64,000 nt of DNA, taken from assembly GCA_946410305.1 (NCBI GenBank), contig CAMJZV010000006.1:62001-126000 (forward strand). Direction: 5' to 3'. The position numbers and the translations under genes were made by a program. The notes under the pieces were generated by a model. It saw only the letters and a list, made by a program, of their open reading frames with translations, did no database searches and was not told the origin of the DNA. Positions 26,361 through 35,101 of the stretch are shown one piece after another; the first letter of the stretch is position 1, and each line of letters begins with the position of its first letter. The stretch comes from an uncultured Prevotellaceae bacterium. Its GTDB lineage: Bacteria > Bacteroidota > Bacteroidia > Bacteroidales > Bacteroidaceae.

Positions 26361-26459
26361 ATGTCTTTAAATCATAGTACTTTTGTCAACGGAAAGCGAT
26401 CTTTTCATTCGGGAGATATAGTCAAAATTACTAACAATCAAATAATTCTTTATATATGA
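26361..26459 (+). CDS. Small ORF translationally coupled to the AAA+ gene
   Basis: A 32-codon frame: MSLNHSTFVNGKRSFHSGDI then VKITNNQIILYI. Its TGA stop overlaps the ATG of the AAA+ gene in ATGA form. The alternation of polar and beta-prone residues (GDIVKITNNQIILYI) suggests a small beta hairpin. It may be a leader that couples translation, or a small partner protein. No family is known. Confidence 0.5.
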   Translation: MSLNHSTFVNGKRSFHSGDIVKITNNQIILYI

Positions 26460-28087
26460 TAGACAGTTTCCATAAGCAAAACATTAAATCGGTTTGGAGC
26501 CTACTTGAGTGCTTGGGACGTACCCTAAGAGTCTATGCAACCAAATGTACAGGTGTATTTCCTTCTCTTGGTAACAAGGAAGTCTATCTGTATGCCACTA
26601 AAAACGAGGTTGTTATACTCTGTATGGATATTGTACCTGAAAACTCGCTGGAACTGGCCAATGAGGTTGCGCAAGTTCGTGAAGGGAAACGTCCGCAATA
26701 CATCTCTATCCACGATAATAAGGTGCGACGTGATAGTACTGTGTGGCAAATGCAGGAAGCTGCACATTATTTCCTATATGCACTGTCTTGTGCCCAATAC
26801 CCTACCTGTCCTCAAATATTATGTGTGTTGCTGACCAACGGCCGCATACTTAACTACTATTCGATTCAGGAAGACTGGGCACTACTTCCTTATGCTGTCA
26901 AGATGCTTCCTGGGCTTACTGATATTCGGGAACATACATTGCTGATAAACGAAAAAGGGTATGCTGAAGGTGCTAAGATGGTCAATACTGCCCTTGAAGA
27001 GATACGTCATATGGAATACCTCTCCGATTCCGCTGCCTTTAAGTATTTGGCGGGGCTTGTTAAGGTTAGTGCTTTTGTCAAAGATAAGAAAGAGGAAGAA
27101 GTATACGTAGACTCCGATAACTATGACGAACTGGATGATGACGACGAGGATAACCTTGACAGCATGCTCTTGGAATCGGCAAAAGAAGCACTTTCTCGTC
27201 AGCAGAACAATGCCATTAAGGCAGAAGTTCTGGAACCCATTGCCAATCCTCGACAGGAACTTGATAAGTTGGTGGGCTGTGCCAATATCAAACGTCAGAT
27301 TGGCGATTTGCTCGAACTGACTGAGTACAACTGCTGGATGCATCTCTGTTATCCAGAGTGGAAACGCCATGAGGTCTCGCTTCATGCCATTTTCTTTGGC
27401 CGTCCTGGTACGGGGAAAACCACTGTTTGCAAAATTTACGGCTCGCTGCTGAAAGAGGCTCATGTGCTGAGTCGAGGTCATGTCGTGGTCTGCGGTCGTG
27501 GCACCTTCTTAGGCAATAATTGGGGTGACGAGGAAAAGGCTGTCCGTCAGGTCTTGGAGATGGCTCGTGGTGGTGTACTGATGATTGACGAGGCATATTT
27601 GCTTAACTCTTCCCATCAGAACGATCCTGGTAAACTGGTTGTTCAGTTGCTGATGGAAACCCTGGCTGACGAAGCACAACGCGACATCGCCATCGTGCTT
27701 TGTGGCTATAAAGAGCCTATGCAAAGGCTGCTTGACCTCAATCCAGGACTGGCCTCCCGTTTCCCAAATCGTTATGAGTTTGAGGACTTCTCCATCAACG
27801 ACTTGCTGGAGATCACTCGTCGCCGCATCCGTGAGCATGACTACCATTTCACCCGTGCTGCGTGGGCTAAGTACAAGATTCTTCTTGCGGAAGCCTATGC
27901 TGGCCGCGACCCTCAGATCTGGGGCAATGCCCGTTTTATTGCCAACCAGCTGGAGCACATCTACCTGCTCCATGCCAAGCGTTGCGTGCAACGTAAGTTC
28001 CCCAAGATGAAAGCATTCTTCAGCATTACCCCTGCCGACATCGAACCTATTGATGTCCCTAAAGCTAAACGTCATGTGGGATTTTAA
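26456..28087 (+). CDS. CbbX/CfxQ-type AAA+ ATPase with a unique N-terminal domain
   Basis: A 543-residue protein. Residues 1-200 form a beta/alpha domain I do not recognise (YLYATKNEVVILCMDIV, ILCVLLTNGRILNYYSI). An acidic linker (DELDDDDEDNLDS) lies at about 222-236. The AAA+ domain begins near 262 with Walker A GRPGTGKT (315-322), Walker B GVLMIDEAY (373-381), sensor-1 AIVLCGY, and ASRFPNRYEF with the arginine finger. A C-terminal lid follows. The AAA+ part is of the CbbX/SpoVK clade, which remodels protein partners. The first domain probably chooses the target. It heads an island of membrane and repeat proteins. Confidence 0.85.
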   Translation: MIDSFHKQNIKSVWSLLECLGRTLRVYATKCTGVFPSLGNKEVYLYATKNEVVILCMDIVPENSLELANEVAQVREGKRPQYISIHDNKVRRDSTVWQMQEAAHYFLYALSCAQYPTCPQILCVLLTNGRILNYYSIQEDWALLPYAVKMLPGLTDIREHTLLINEKGYAEGAKMVNTALEEIRHMEYLSDSAAFKYLAGLVKVSAFVKDKKEEEVYVDSDNYDELDDDDEDNLDSMLLESAKEALSRQQNNAIKAEVLEPIANPRQELDKLVGCANIKRQIGDLLELTEYNCWMHLCYPEWKRHEVSLHAIFFGRPGTGKTTVCKIYGSLLKEAHVLSRGHVVVCGRGTFLGNNWGDEEKAVRQVLEMARGGVLMIDEAYLLNSSHQNDPGKLVVQLLMETLADEAQRDIAIVLCGYKEPMQRLLDLNPGLASRFPNRYEFEDFSINDLLEITRRRIREHDYHFTRAAWAKYKILLAEAYAGRDPQIWGNARFIANQLEHIYLLHAKRCVQRKFPKMKAFFSITPADIEPIDVPKAKRHVGF

Positions 28088-28128
28088 AAAAAATGCTATA
28101 AAAGTGATAGAGATTCAAAATAATTTGC

Positions 28129-28136
28129 TATATTTG
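28129..28136 (+). promoter_or_regulatory. -7 promoter element of the lipoprotein gene
   Basis: TATATTTG, 40 bp before the ATG at 28177. Confidence 0.6.
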
Positions 28137-28176
28137 CAACGTCTAAAATTATAAATAATCCAAATCAAGAAGAATT

Positions 28177-28632
28177 ATGAAACACTTATTTGTTATTGTT
28201 ATTTTTATTTTTATAGTAGCCATCATTAGCTGTAATAATCAGAAAACAAAGGAAGAATGCTCGTTGACACAACAGTTGCAGTTTTCTGATTTAATAGGAG
28301 AATGGCATTTGTCTGATACGCTTATTACTGATACTGCCAAATGGGAATTGTCATATACACTTACATTTAGAAGCGACTCTACACTAGAGTATTATCAAAG
28401 TGGAAGATATGGTAATGGAGGATTTTGGACTACTGGCGTTTCTGGAACCTGGTCTGTTTTAAATGATACGGTATTTTTCCTGCAATTGAATAGTAAGAAG
28501 AATAGCGACTTTTGGAGAGTGAAAATTATGCAAGATTCACTAATTACTTCCTCTAAAGTTTTAGGAGATTCTGACTCGTATAATTATAAAAGTGTTGAGC
28601 ATTTAGAGTATAAATGGACCAGAACAAAATAG
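28177..28632 (+). CDS. Lipocalin-like lipoprotein
   Basis: A 151-residue protein. A lipoprotein signal (FVIVIFIFIVAIISC, lipid-attachment Cys at about 19) is followed by a beta-barrel-like domain with LIGEWHLSDT near its start, LTFRSDSTLEYY, GTWSVLNDTVFFLQL and a closing strand. This pattern is that of Bacteroidota lipocalin-like outer-membrane lipoproteins, which bind small ligands. Its low GC and AT-rich surroundings match the next gene and set it apart from the housekeeping genes. Confidence 0.7.
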   Translation: MKHLFVIVIFIFIVAIISCNNQKTKEECSLTQQLQFSDLIGEWHLSDTLITDTAKWELSYTLTFRSDSTLEYYQSGRYGNGGFWTTGVSGTWSVLNDTVFFLQLNSKKNSDFWRVKIMQDSLITSSKVLGDSDSYNYKSVEHLEYKWTRTK

Positions 28633-28709
28633 AGCTTTTTTGTGTCTCTAAGTTGGGTGATTTATTAAGAAAAAACTGTGAATTATGATGCAGATTCAAA
28701 AGAAATTTG

Positions 28710-28717
28710 TAACTTTG
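28710..28717 (+). promoter_or_regulatory. -7 promoter element of the 1270-residue gene
   Basis: TAACTTTG, 66 bp before the ATG at 28784. The leader contains the small hairpin CCACCTTAGGTGG (28739-28751). Confidence 0.6.
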
Positions 28718-28783
28718 TACCGTCCAAAGTCAAATAAACCACCTTAGGTGGGCCGATAAGTTAATAACTAAAGACAAATATTA

Positions 28784-31700
28784 ATGAAAGAAAATGTATA
28801 TAATGACTCAGAATTACTTCAACCTTTAACAGACTTCATTCTTTCTTGTCGAAAAGAGTTTGATATACCATTTCCCCAAAAGAATAATACAAATGACTCT
28901 GTGAAGAAAGTTTCCGACATATGGGCACATTTTTTTGATATATTAGAAAATACAGATTTAGCAACATGTAAAGAAGTTTACAAGAACATTTGTGAAGATT
29001 TAAGTGCTTATAGTGTAAACAGGGATAATCGCTTAATCTTTGTTTTTGAAGATAATAAAAAAATTAATATAGGTAGTCTAGAATCATATCTCCATTGTCT
29101 TTTGCATTATATAGACCCCCATTATTATAATGCTAATGAACTATCTGGAAAACGGATGTATGATTGTATAAATGAAATAAAAAAACGATCTTTTTGTCTA
29201 AGAAATCCAAGAAATATAGATAAAATGATTGACATTTTATCAAGAGCACGAAAGATGCGTAACGACCACGGTGGGGCCCATACAGGACCTGTCAAATACC
29301 ACTTTGTTCTTCGTTCCTTTTTAAAGGGATTCTATGCTGCGACAATTATTGGGAATGAAATGAGTAAAATTGGAGCTGCAATATACATACAAGTAATTTT
29401 AGGCGAATCTGGAAACCAATCAAAAGAGGAGGAAAATGCTTCCGAAGGTCCGGAGATTTATATTGATGTATATATAAGAGATGAGAAAATTTCATCCAAG
29501 AAAAGCAAAAACAAAATAAAAACAATTTTTACTATTGAAAGATTGTTTTTTGGAGACGAAAAGGAAATTATTATTAGAATTGAGGCAAGTGCGGCAAAGT
29601 TTGTAACTCGTTCGAAAGAATTTAAAATTAGTAGAGGGTCCATGTTAATGGATAAGATTAAAGATTCTGATGGATGGAGTCCAGCAGACCCCTGTGTCAT
29701 TGAACTTACTAGAGACGGAGAGGCTAATAATGAGGGACTCCCCAATCTTCAAAGCGAAGCGCCTCTCCAAACTCAGTCTCATAAGGAAAATTTTGGTGGG
29801 GGGGCTCAATATAAATGTTTAGGATGTGGAAGATTCGTACAAAAGAGTTTTTTCAATGAAGAACGGCATTTATGCCATAATTGTATAGCTGAGGCAGAAA
29901 AGTATTTGAAAGAAGGAGATGCCCTATTTAATATTAATAAAATTGAAGATGCGATTATTTGTTATCAAAAAGCCGAAAAATTGGCTAACGGAGATCAACA
30001 AAGCATTATTAGAACACAATTAGGAAAATGTTATCTGACTCAAAAGAACTATGAAGAGGCTATTAAATCATTTGCCTTGGCACAAGGAACAGGAGAAAGT
30101 CTCTATTATTTAGGAATTTGCTATCATGAAGGATATGGAACGAAAATAGATTTAGCAAAATCTTTTCAATTTTATGAAAGATCTGCTGATTTAGGTTTTG
30201 TTTACTCTCAAATGGTTGTTGCAAATATGTTCTATTTGGGGGATTTTGTAGATAAGAACTTATATAAAGCATTCAAGTATTATCAAGAAGCTGCCAAACA
30301 TGGAAATTCAGAAGCCCAATACAAGATTGGCTTGATGTGCCTTTTAGGCGAAGGAGTGGACATCAATAAAAAGCATGCTTTAGCATACTTTAAGGAAGGT
30401 GCGAAAAAAAAACATTCTAAAGCCCAGTATGAATATGCGAAAATGCTTCTTAATGGAGATGTAATTGATTCTGATGTAGAAAAAGCTTTTTCTTTGTTCA
30501 AAGAGGCAGCAGAAAATGGCTTAGCAGAAGCAGCTTTTGAGACAGCAAAAATGTTTCATACAGGAAAAGGAACAGAGACCAATTTGGAGTCTGCTATATA
30601 TTGGTATCGAATAGCTTTTGAACACAATGTACCTGATGCTAAGGAAAAGCTAATTCTGTTGCTTGAAATAAAAGCAAAAGAAGCATTTGAAAAAGAGCAA
30701 TATTTGGAAGCTTTATCATGTTACCAAGAAGCGACGAAACTCGGCTCCGATTATTATGAAAAGATGGCAGAAATATGTCTGTATGAATTCTGTAAAAGTG
30801 CTAATAATGAGCTTTCCTATTATCATTTTTATCATGCTCTTTATCATGGTGAAGTTGAGAAACTGTTAAAACTGGGAGATTTTAATTCATGCAAAAATTT
30901 GAATCTTGCCAAAGAGTATTATCTCATACTAGCCAATAAGAATGATGCTAAAGCTCAATTTGTTTTGGCTGAAATTATAAATAAACAATTAGGGTATCTT
31001 GGTCAAGATGATTATTTATATTGGTTATCGCTGTCTGCACAACAAGGGTATAGAGAAGCACAATACCAATTAGGTTATTACTATGATTTCATTCATACCA
31101 ACAAAATAAAAGCCAAAGAATGGCTATCTGCAGCAGCGGAACAACAACATCCCCAAGCACAATACCGTCTTGCATTTATGTATATAGAAGGGAAATACGC
31201 AAAAAAGGATGTCAAACAAGCTTTCTCATTATATGTAAAATCTGCCAATCAGGGTTATGTCTATGCCCTTTTTGAATTAGCGAAATGGTATCAAGAGGGA
31301 AAATACGTTAAAATAAACACTGATAAAGCTATAGAGTATTATGAAAAAGTAATTAAAATAGGGGGGCAAAAATTTTTCCAGTATCATCATGTTTTCTATA
31401 ACTATGGATATCTTTTGGAATTAAAACATAATTGGGCAGAAGCAGCTCATTGGTACTCTGAAGAAATCAAAATTAATCCTAGTCATAGTGCTGCGTTATA
31501 TCGTTTAGCCATGTTATATGCTGATGGACGTGGTGTAGACAAAAATATTGATGAAGCTCTTAGGTTACTAAAAATTAATCCTCATAGGGAGAGTCTAATG
31601 GAGTTGGCAAACTATTATGAAGTTAGCAAATGGCATGGAAGTTATAAAGATCTCTCCAATCAACGAAGGAAAATAATCGTCAAAACTAGTAGCAAATGTC

Positions 31701-32596
31701 ATGAAAGTTATAATGCTCCCTCAAATCTAATAAAGGCATTAGAGCTATATAGAAAGGCCGGTTCTCAGAAAGATATTGAAAGATTGCTGCCTGTAGTTGC
31801 TAATATCTATTATGAAAAGAATGATATAAAAGAGGCTGTTAAACTATATTTAGAAGCAGTTAAGTATGGAAAATTAGAATATAACAAGCAATTAGGTGAT
31901 ATCTATCGGGATTATTTCCCGAATAAAGAAACAGAAGCCTATAAACATTATAAAGCTTCTGCCACGAATGAATCTCAAACACTTTTTTTAGTTGCATCTA
32001 TCGGGGCTTTTTTCACGATGGTTATTTTCATAATGTATTTCTTCTTAAATGCTTCAGTCCATAATTCTATTGTGGATCAATTATTTGATGACATATTTAA
32101 GTCTCCAATAAAATCGTTATTTGAATGCTTTATTTTTGGATTGATGGTGTGGATGGGGTATTTCGTTTTTGGGGTATGGGGAAAAACCATCTATGATGAG
32201 CTTGAGAAAAGAAAAGTAACTATATCAGTCCCACTTTATAGTCGATGGAATGCTTTGTATTGTCTCTGTGATAAAGGCAATATAGATGAACGGTTAGGCG
32301 GTTGGATATTATCATTGTTTCAATTTGCTGTACCTGCCATAGTATTGATATTATTTGCAAATTGCTATAACTCAAAGTATAGTCCATTATTGGGTATATA
32401 TTTGGATTTTGAGTTTGTTTATCAATGGATGTTCTTTTATTTAATTACCGCACTGCCAATAGTATTATTTCTACATTTTATTAGTGCAGAAAAAGCAAAT
32501 TATTATATGAAATTAATATGGATGGAGATAATCTTTATATTGTTGTTGACTCTTTGTGGAACAATTTGTGGAATGATGTTAAGAACAGTCTTATAA
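28784..32596 (+). CDS. HEPN-like, zinc-ribbon, Sel1-repeat membrane protein (1270 residues)
   Basis: Residues 1-200 are helical and carry R159-NDHGGA-H166, an R-x6-H motif as in HEPN ribonucleases, in a context (RKMRNDHGGAHTG) like other HEPN helices. A beta domain spans about 220-310. A zinc ribbon (CLGCGR...HLCHNC) lies near 345-370. About 18 TPR/Sel1 repeats (for example YQEAAKHGNSEAQYKIGLMC) run to about 1055. Five hydrophobic helices follow at about 1067-1088, 1112-1132, 1172-1193, 1212-1233 and 1243-1264. I know no described protein with this order. Very AT-rich codon use points to transfer. A membrane-tethered nuclease with a large protein-binding scaffold would suit a defence role, but that is inference. 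Confidence 0.75.
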   Translation: MKENVYNDSELLQPLTDFILSCRKEFDIPFPQKNNTNDSVKKVSDIWAHFFDILENTDLATCKEVYKNICEDLSAYSVNRDNRLIFVFEDNKKINIGSLESYLHCLLHYIDPHYYNANELSGKRMYDCINEIKKRSFCLRNPRNIDKMIDILSRARKMRNDHGGAHTGPVKYHFVLRSFLKGFYAATIIGNEMSKIGAAIYIQVILGESGNQSKEEENASEGPEIYIDVYIRDEKISSKKSKNKIKTIFTIERLFFGDEKEIIIRIEASAAKFVTRSKEFKISRGSMLMDKIKDSDGWSPADPCVIELTRDGEANNEGLPNLQSEAPLQTQSHKENFGGGAQYKCLGCGRFVQKSFFNEERHLCHNCIAEAEKYLKEGDALFNINKIEDAIICYQKAEKLANGDQQSIIRTQLGKCYLTQKNYEEAIKSFALAQGTGESLYYLGICYHEGYGTKIDLAKSFQFYERSADLGFVYSQMVVANMFYLGDFVDKNLYKAFKYYQEAAKHGNSEAQYKIGLMCLLGEGVDINKKHALAYFKEGAKKKHSKAQYEYAKMLLNGDVIDSDVEKAFSLFKEAAENGLAEAAFETAKMFHTGKGTETNLESAIYWYRIAFEHNVPDAKEKLILLLEIKAKEAFEKEQYLEALSCYQEATKLGSDYYEKMAEICLYEFCKSANNELSYYHFYHALYHGEVEKLLKLGDFNSCKNLNLAKEYYLILANKNDAKAQFVLAEIINKQLGYLGQDDYLYWLSLSAQQGYREAQYQLGYYYDFIHTNKIKAKEWLSAAAEQQHPQAQYRLAFMYIEGKYAKKDVKQAFSLYVKSANQGYVYALFELAKWYQEGKYVKINTDKAIEYYEKVIKIGGQKFFQYHHVFYNYGYLLELKHNWAEAAHWYSEEIKINPSHSAALYRLAMLYADGRGVDKNIDEALRLLKINPHRESLMELANYYEVSKWHGSYKDLSNQRRKIIVKTSSKCHESYNAPSNLIKALELYRKAGSQKDIERLLPVVANIYYEKNDIKEAVKLYLEAVKYGKLEYNKQLGDIYRDYFPNKETEAYKHYKASATNESQTLFLVASIGAFFTMVIFIMYFFLNASVHNSIVDQLFDDIFKSPIKSLFECFIFGLMVWMGYFVFGVWGKTIYDELEKRKVTISVPLYSRWNALYCLCDKGNIDERLGGWILSLFQFAVPAIVLILFANCYNSKYSPLLGIYLDFEFVYQWMFFYLITALPIVLFLHFISAEKANYYMKLIWMEIIFILLLTLCGTICGMMLRTVL

Positions 32597-33385
32597 TATC
32601 GTCTTATAATGTCGCCACGTGAGCCATGTTTCAATAATAATATCGAGGATGCGCCAGACAACAAAAACGCCAACACAGATGATAAAGACCACTATGGTCT
32701 CCCAACAAGGTTTGTGAATTAACAAAAGGAATAGAAGCAGAAGGGGAATGAATGCCTCTGCCATAAAGAGTGTCTGTTCGGTCTTCATGGCAAGGCAGTT
32801 GCCCCAGAAGAAATACAAGATCTCATCCTTCAGGGATGCCGTGTAGCTGTTGTCAAGGCCTCGTTGCATCTTTTGAATGTAGTATGCCTTCAGATAGTAT
32901 TTGGCGGGCAGCTCCATATTCTTAGCATAGCACATGCTGACATTGGTAATCCCCTTTACATATTTACAAAAGCCATAGAGGGTTGTGGTGTCAATAGTTT
33001 GCAGTTCTTCTATGGCTGGGTCAGTTTGCTGCAATGCTTTTGCTATATGAACATAGCAGGGTACTATCTTGATATCATTATAGCCATATTTACTGACAAT
33101 ATAAGTTTTCCATTGGTAGAAATGTTCTAAGGCCATCTCAATGTTACCTTTTTCGAGATAGGCCTTTCCTATGTACTCATGATAGTCGGACATAGTGAAC
33201 TGTAAGTCGGTATTGGCATAGAATGCTCCGACTTTGTTGATGACAACTGGGCCAATCATTGTTATGGATTGGCGCATGAGTTTTTGTCCCTCGTCAAATT
33301 GTCCTTCCTTAACAAGGTCTCTACCTTTGTAAAATACACAATAGGCTTGGGCGTAGTCTTTCAGTTCCTTCTCCGTCGGTTGCAT
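32591..33385 (-). CDS. TPR protein with two C-terminal membrane helices
   Basis: A 264-residue protein. TPR-like helix pairs (YHEYIGKAYLEKGNIEMALEHF, KYYLKAYYIQKM) fill the first two thirds. Two membrane helices follow (AFIPLLLLFLLLIHK, TIVVFIICVGVFVVWRIL). It is convergent with the 1270-residue gene, sharing six bases at the ends, and is coupled to the small TPR-like gene upstream. No enzyme motif is seen; it is probably a scaffold at the inner membrane. Confidence 0.7.
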   Translation of the reverse strand: MQPTEKELKDYAQAYCVFYKGRDLVKEGQFDEGQKLMRQSITMIGPVVINKVGAFYANTDLQFTMSDYHEYIGKAYLEKGNIEMALEHFYQWKTYIVSKYGYNDIKIVPCYVHIAKALQQTDPAIEELQTIDTTTLYGFCKYVKGITNVSMCYAKNMELPAKYYLKAYYIQKMQRGLDNSYTASLKDEILYFFWGNCLAMKTEQTLFMAEAFIPLLLLFLLLIHKPCWETIVVFIICVGVFVVWRILDIIIETWLTWRHYKTIL

Positions 33386-33588
33386 AGGACAATGTTGTTT
33401 AGTTCGTTGTAAAGTTCGATTGTGATAGAGTGGCTGGGACCCATCTCTTTGCTGATGATGGTATATGCCTTGGCATAGTATTCGTTAGCAAGATAACTAT
33501 TCTTGTACTTTCTTGCCAGTTCCCAGTAGCGGCAGGCTATTGTAAGGTTGGCAATCTGTTTCTGGGTGATGTTTGTTGTACTGTTCAT
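33361..33588 (-). CDS. Small TPR-like protein, first gene of the pair
   Basis: About 75 residues from the Met of MNSTTNITQ. A Met nine codons earlier (33615) lies almost at the predicted transcription start and is less likely. One TPR-like helix pair is seen (ACRYWELARKYKNSYLANEYYAKAYTIISKEMG). Its end overlaps the next gene by 25 bp. It may once have been the N-terminal part of that protein. Confidence 0.6.
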   Translation of the reverse strand: MNSTTNITQKQIANLTIACRYWELARKYKNSYLANEYYAKAYTIISKEMGPSHSITIELYNELNNIVLCNRRRRN

Positions 33589-33625
33589 AGTAGTTTGTTT
33601 TTGCTGGTTTATCATTTTCTTGATG

Positions 33626-33633
33626 CAAAGATA
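33626..33633 (-). promoter_or_regulatory. -7 promoter element of the TPR gene pair
   Basis: TATCTTTG on the minus strand, 38 bp before the preferred start at 33588. Confidence 0.6.
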
Positions 33634-33740
33634 CGGCCAATTTAGTCTGCTTCCAAATTATTCGTGATACATGATTTAGGCAAAAATGTTACGTAACTAC
33701 CGATAATTTGGCATGTTACAGAATTATTATTGCTATAGAT

Positions 33741-33772
33741 CTTGCAGATACCAAGAAAAATACATAAATTTG
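33741..33772 (+). promoter_or_regulatory. Promoter of the WYL regulator gene
   Basis: CTTG at 33741-33744 and TAAATTTG at 33765-33772 are 20 bp apart and precede the ATG at 33804. Confidence 0.6.
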
Positions 33773-33803
33773 CAGTTGATATCAATAACAAAATCTGTAC
33801 AAT

Positions 33804-34796
33804 ATGAAAGATTTGTGGGCAGTATTAGATGAAAAGGCATCAACGGAAAAGTTCATAACCCTTGAAGAGATCGTAAATGATTACTATGGAAAGAAGATTC
33901 CTAGATCATATAGTACGAGTGAATCGAATAGAATGAAGACTTTTTTGAATAGGAACAAGGATGCTATAGAATATAAAAATGGAAGAAGTCTTGATGGAGG
34001 CTTTCGTTATAAGAAAGGTTTTGAGTATTTCCATCAGCAACTTGATGAGGAAAAAAGCTTGAGCAGAATGAATGAAGACAGCCAAAAACTGTTTTTGACA
34101 GGTGGCTTGCAGATGTTGTTTGACGGGAACACATCTATGAACCACCTGATAGAATTGGAATGTGTATCGGAACTTCAAAACTTATGCTTAGTAAAAGTGT
34201 TGGCAAAGCATATAGGCAAGCGTGTTATTTCCTTCCAATATCAGCAAGGTTACGAGAACTTGATGGAAATAACTATGCATCCGCATTTGCTGAAGGAATA
34301 CAACTCCAGATGGTTCTTGTTTGGCTATGTAATAGAAAACGAACTGCCTAAGGTTGTTAATTTTTCATTGGACAGAATTGTCTATCGTAAGGAATCGGAT
34401 ATCCATGTTCATCGCCAACAAGAGTTCATAAGAGTTCCACAGAATTTTTACCAAGAATATTTTAAGGATATTGTCGGAGTAACGAGACCAGAAGGAGAAA
34501 ACGTACAGACCATAATAATAAGAACCACAGATTTTAAGGTTCATCATCTACTTCTCACGAAGCCGATACATTCGTCACAGAAAGAGACTGTGCCTTTTGA
34601 TATAAATAATAAAGAAGGAGAGTTCGCAATTACGGTTATCCCGAATATTGAACTTCAAACCCGTCTGCTAAGCTATGGGCCAGGAATCTATGTCACTGGT
34701 GATAGTTCATTCTTGCAACAGTTAAAAGATGCCGTTGCTAAGATGGAAGTACTCTATGATAAAGTAAAATCTCATCGTGTCATCACTGATGCATGA
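33804..34796 (+). CDS. WYL-domain transcriptional regulator
   Basis: A 330-residue protein with an N-terminal winged-helix-like part (ITLEEIVNDYYGKKIPRSYSTSE). The WYL domain follows at about 135-210: VISFQYQQGYENLMEITMHPHLLKEYNSRWFLFGYV and VVNFSLDRI. A WCX-like C-terminal domain (FAITVIPNIELQTRLLSYGPGIYVTG) closes it. WYL proteins bind nucleic-acid ligands and often control phage-defence islands. The position at the right edge of the AAA+/HEPN-like island fits that, without proving it. Confidence 0.85.
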   Translation: MKDLWAVLDEKASTEKFITLEEIVNDYYGKKIPRSYSTSESNRMKTFLNRNKDAIEYKNGRSLDGGFRYKKGFEYFHQQLDEEKSLSRMNEDSQKLFLTGGLQMLFDGNTSMNHLIELECVSELQNLCLVKVLAKHIGKRVISFQYQQGYENLMEITMHPHLLKEYNSRWFLFGYVIENELPKVVNFSLDRIVYRKESDIHVHRQQEFIRVPQNFYQEYFKDIVGVTRPEGENVQTIIIRTTDFKVHHLLLTKPIHSSQKETVPFDINNKEGEFAITVIPNIELQTRLLSYGPGIYVTGDSSFLQQLKDAVAKMEVLYDKVKSHRVITDA

Positions 34797-35084
34797 CGCT
34801 TCCAAGAAGTCGATATGAAAATATTGGCTTTGGCTGAATAAAACAAGGCGTTCGCTCCTTCTTAACTGGATAGACACAGGACTCTATGAACGTCAAGGAA
34901 AAACTGCAAAGTTGGGCATCATGGGCAATGTAATTATATTGTTAGACGAACAGCAGGTGAAACACATGCTGGGGCAGTAGGTCGTGCCATTGGCCTTAGT
35001 TGTGGCAGGTTGTTGATGGTGGCTGCAAAAGAACGAAAAAAATAGAGAAATACCAAAATATTTTGTGGAATCTCATATTTTTTG
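34797..35084. other. Intergenic stretch with a decayed coding remnant
   Basis: The plus strand at about 34812-34979 has a frame without its own start that ends in LYERQGKTAKLGIMGNVIIL and LDEQQVKHMLGQ before a TAG. It looks like the remains of a gene, family unknown. Nothing else is seen before the holA promoter. Confidence 0.3.
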
Positions 35085-35092
35085 TAATTTTG
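35062..35092 (+). promoter_or_regulatory. Promoter of holA
   Basis: TTTG at 35062-35065 and TAATTTTG at 35085-35092, 19 bp apart. The ATG follows within 10 bp, so the mRNA has almost no leader. Confidence 0.75.
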
Positions 35093-35101
35093 TAGCCAGA
35101 A

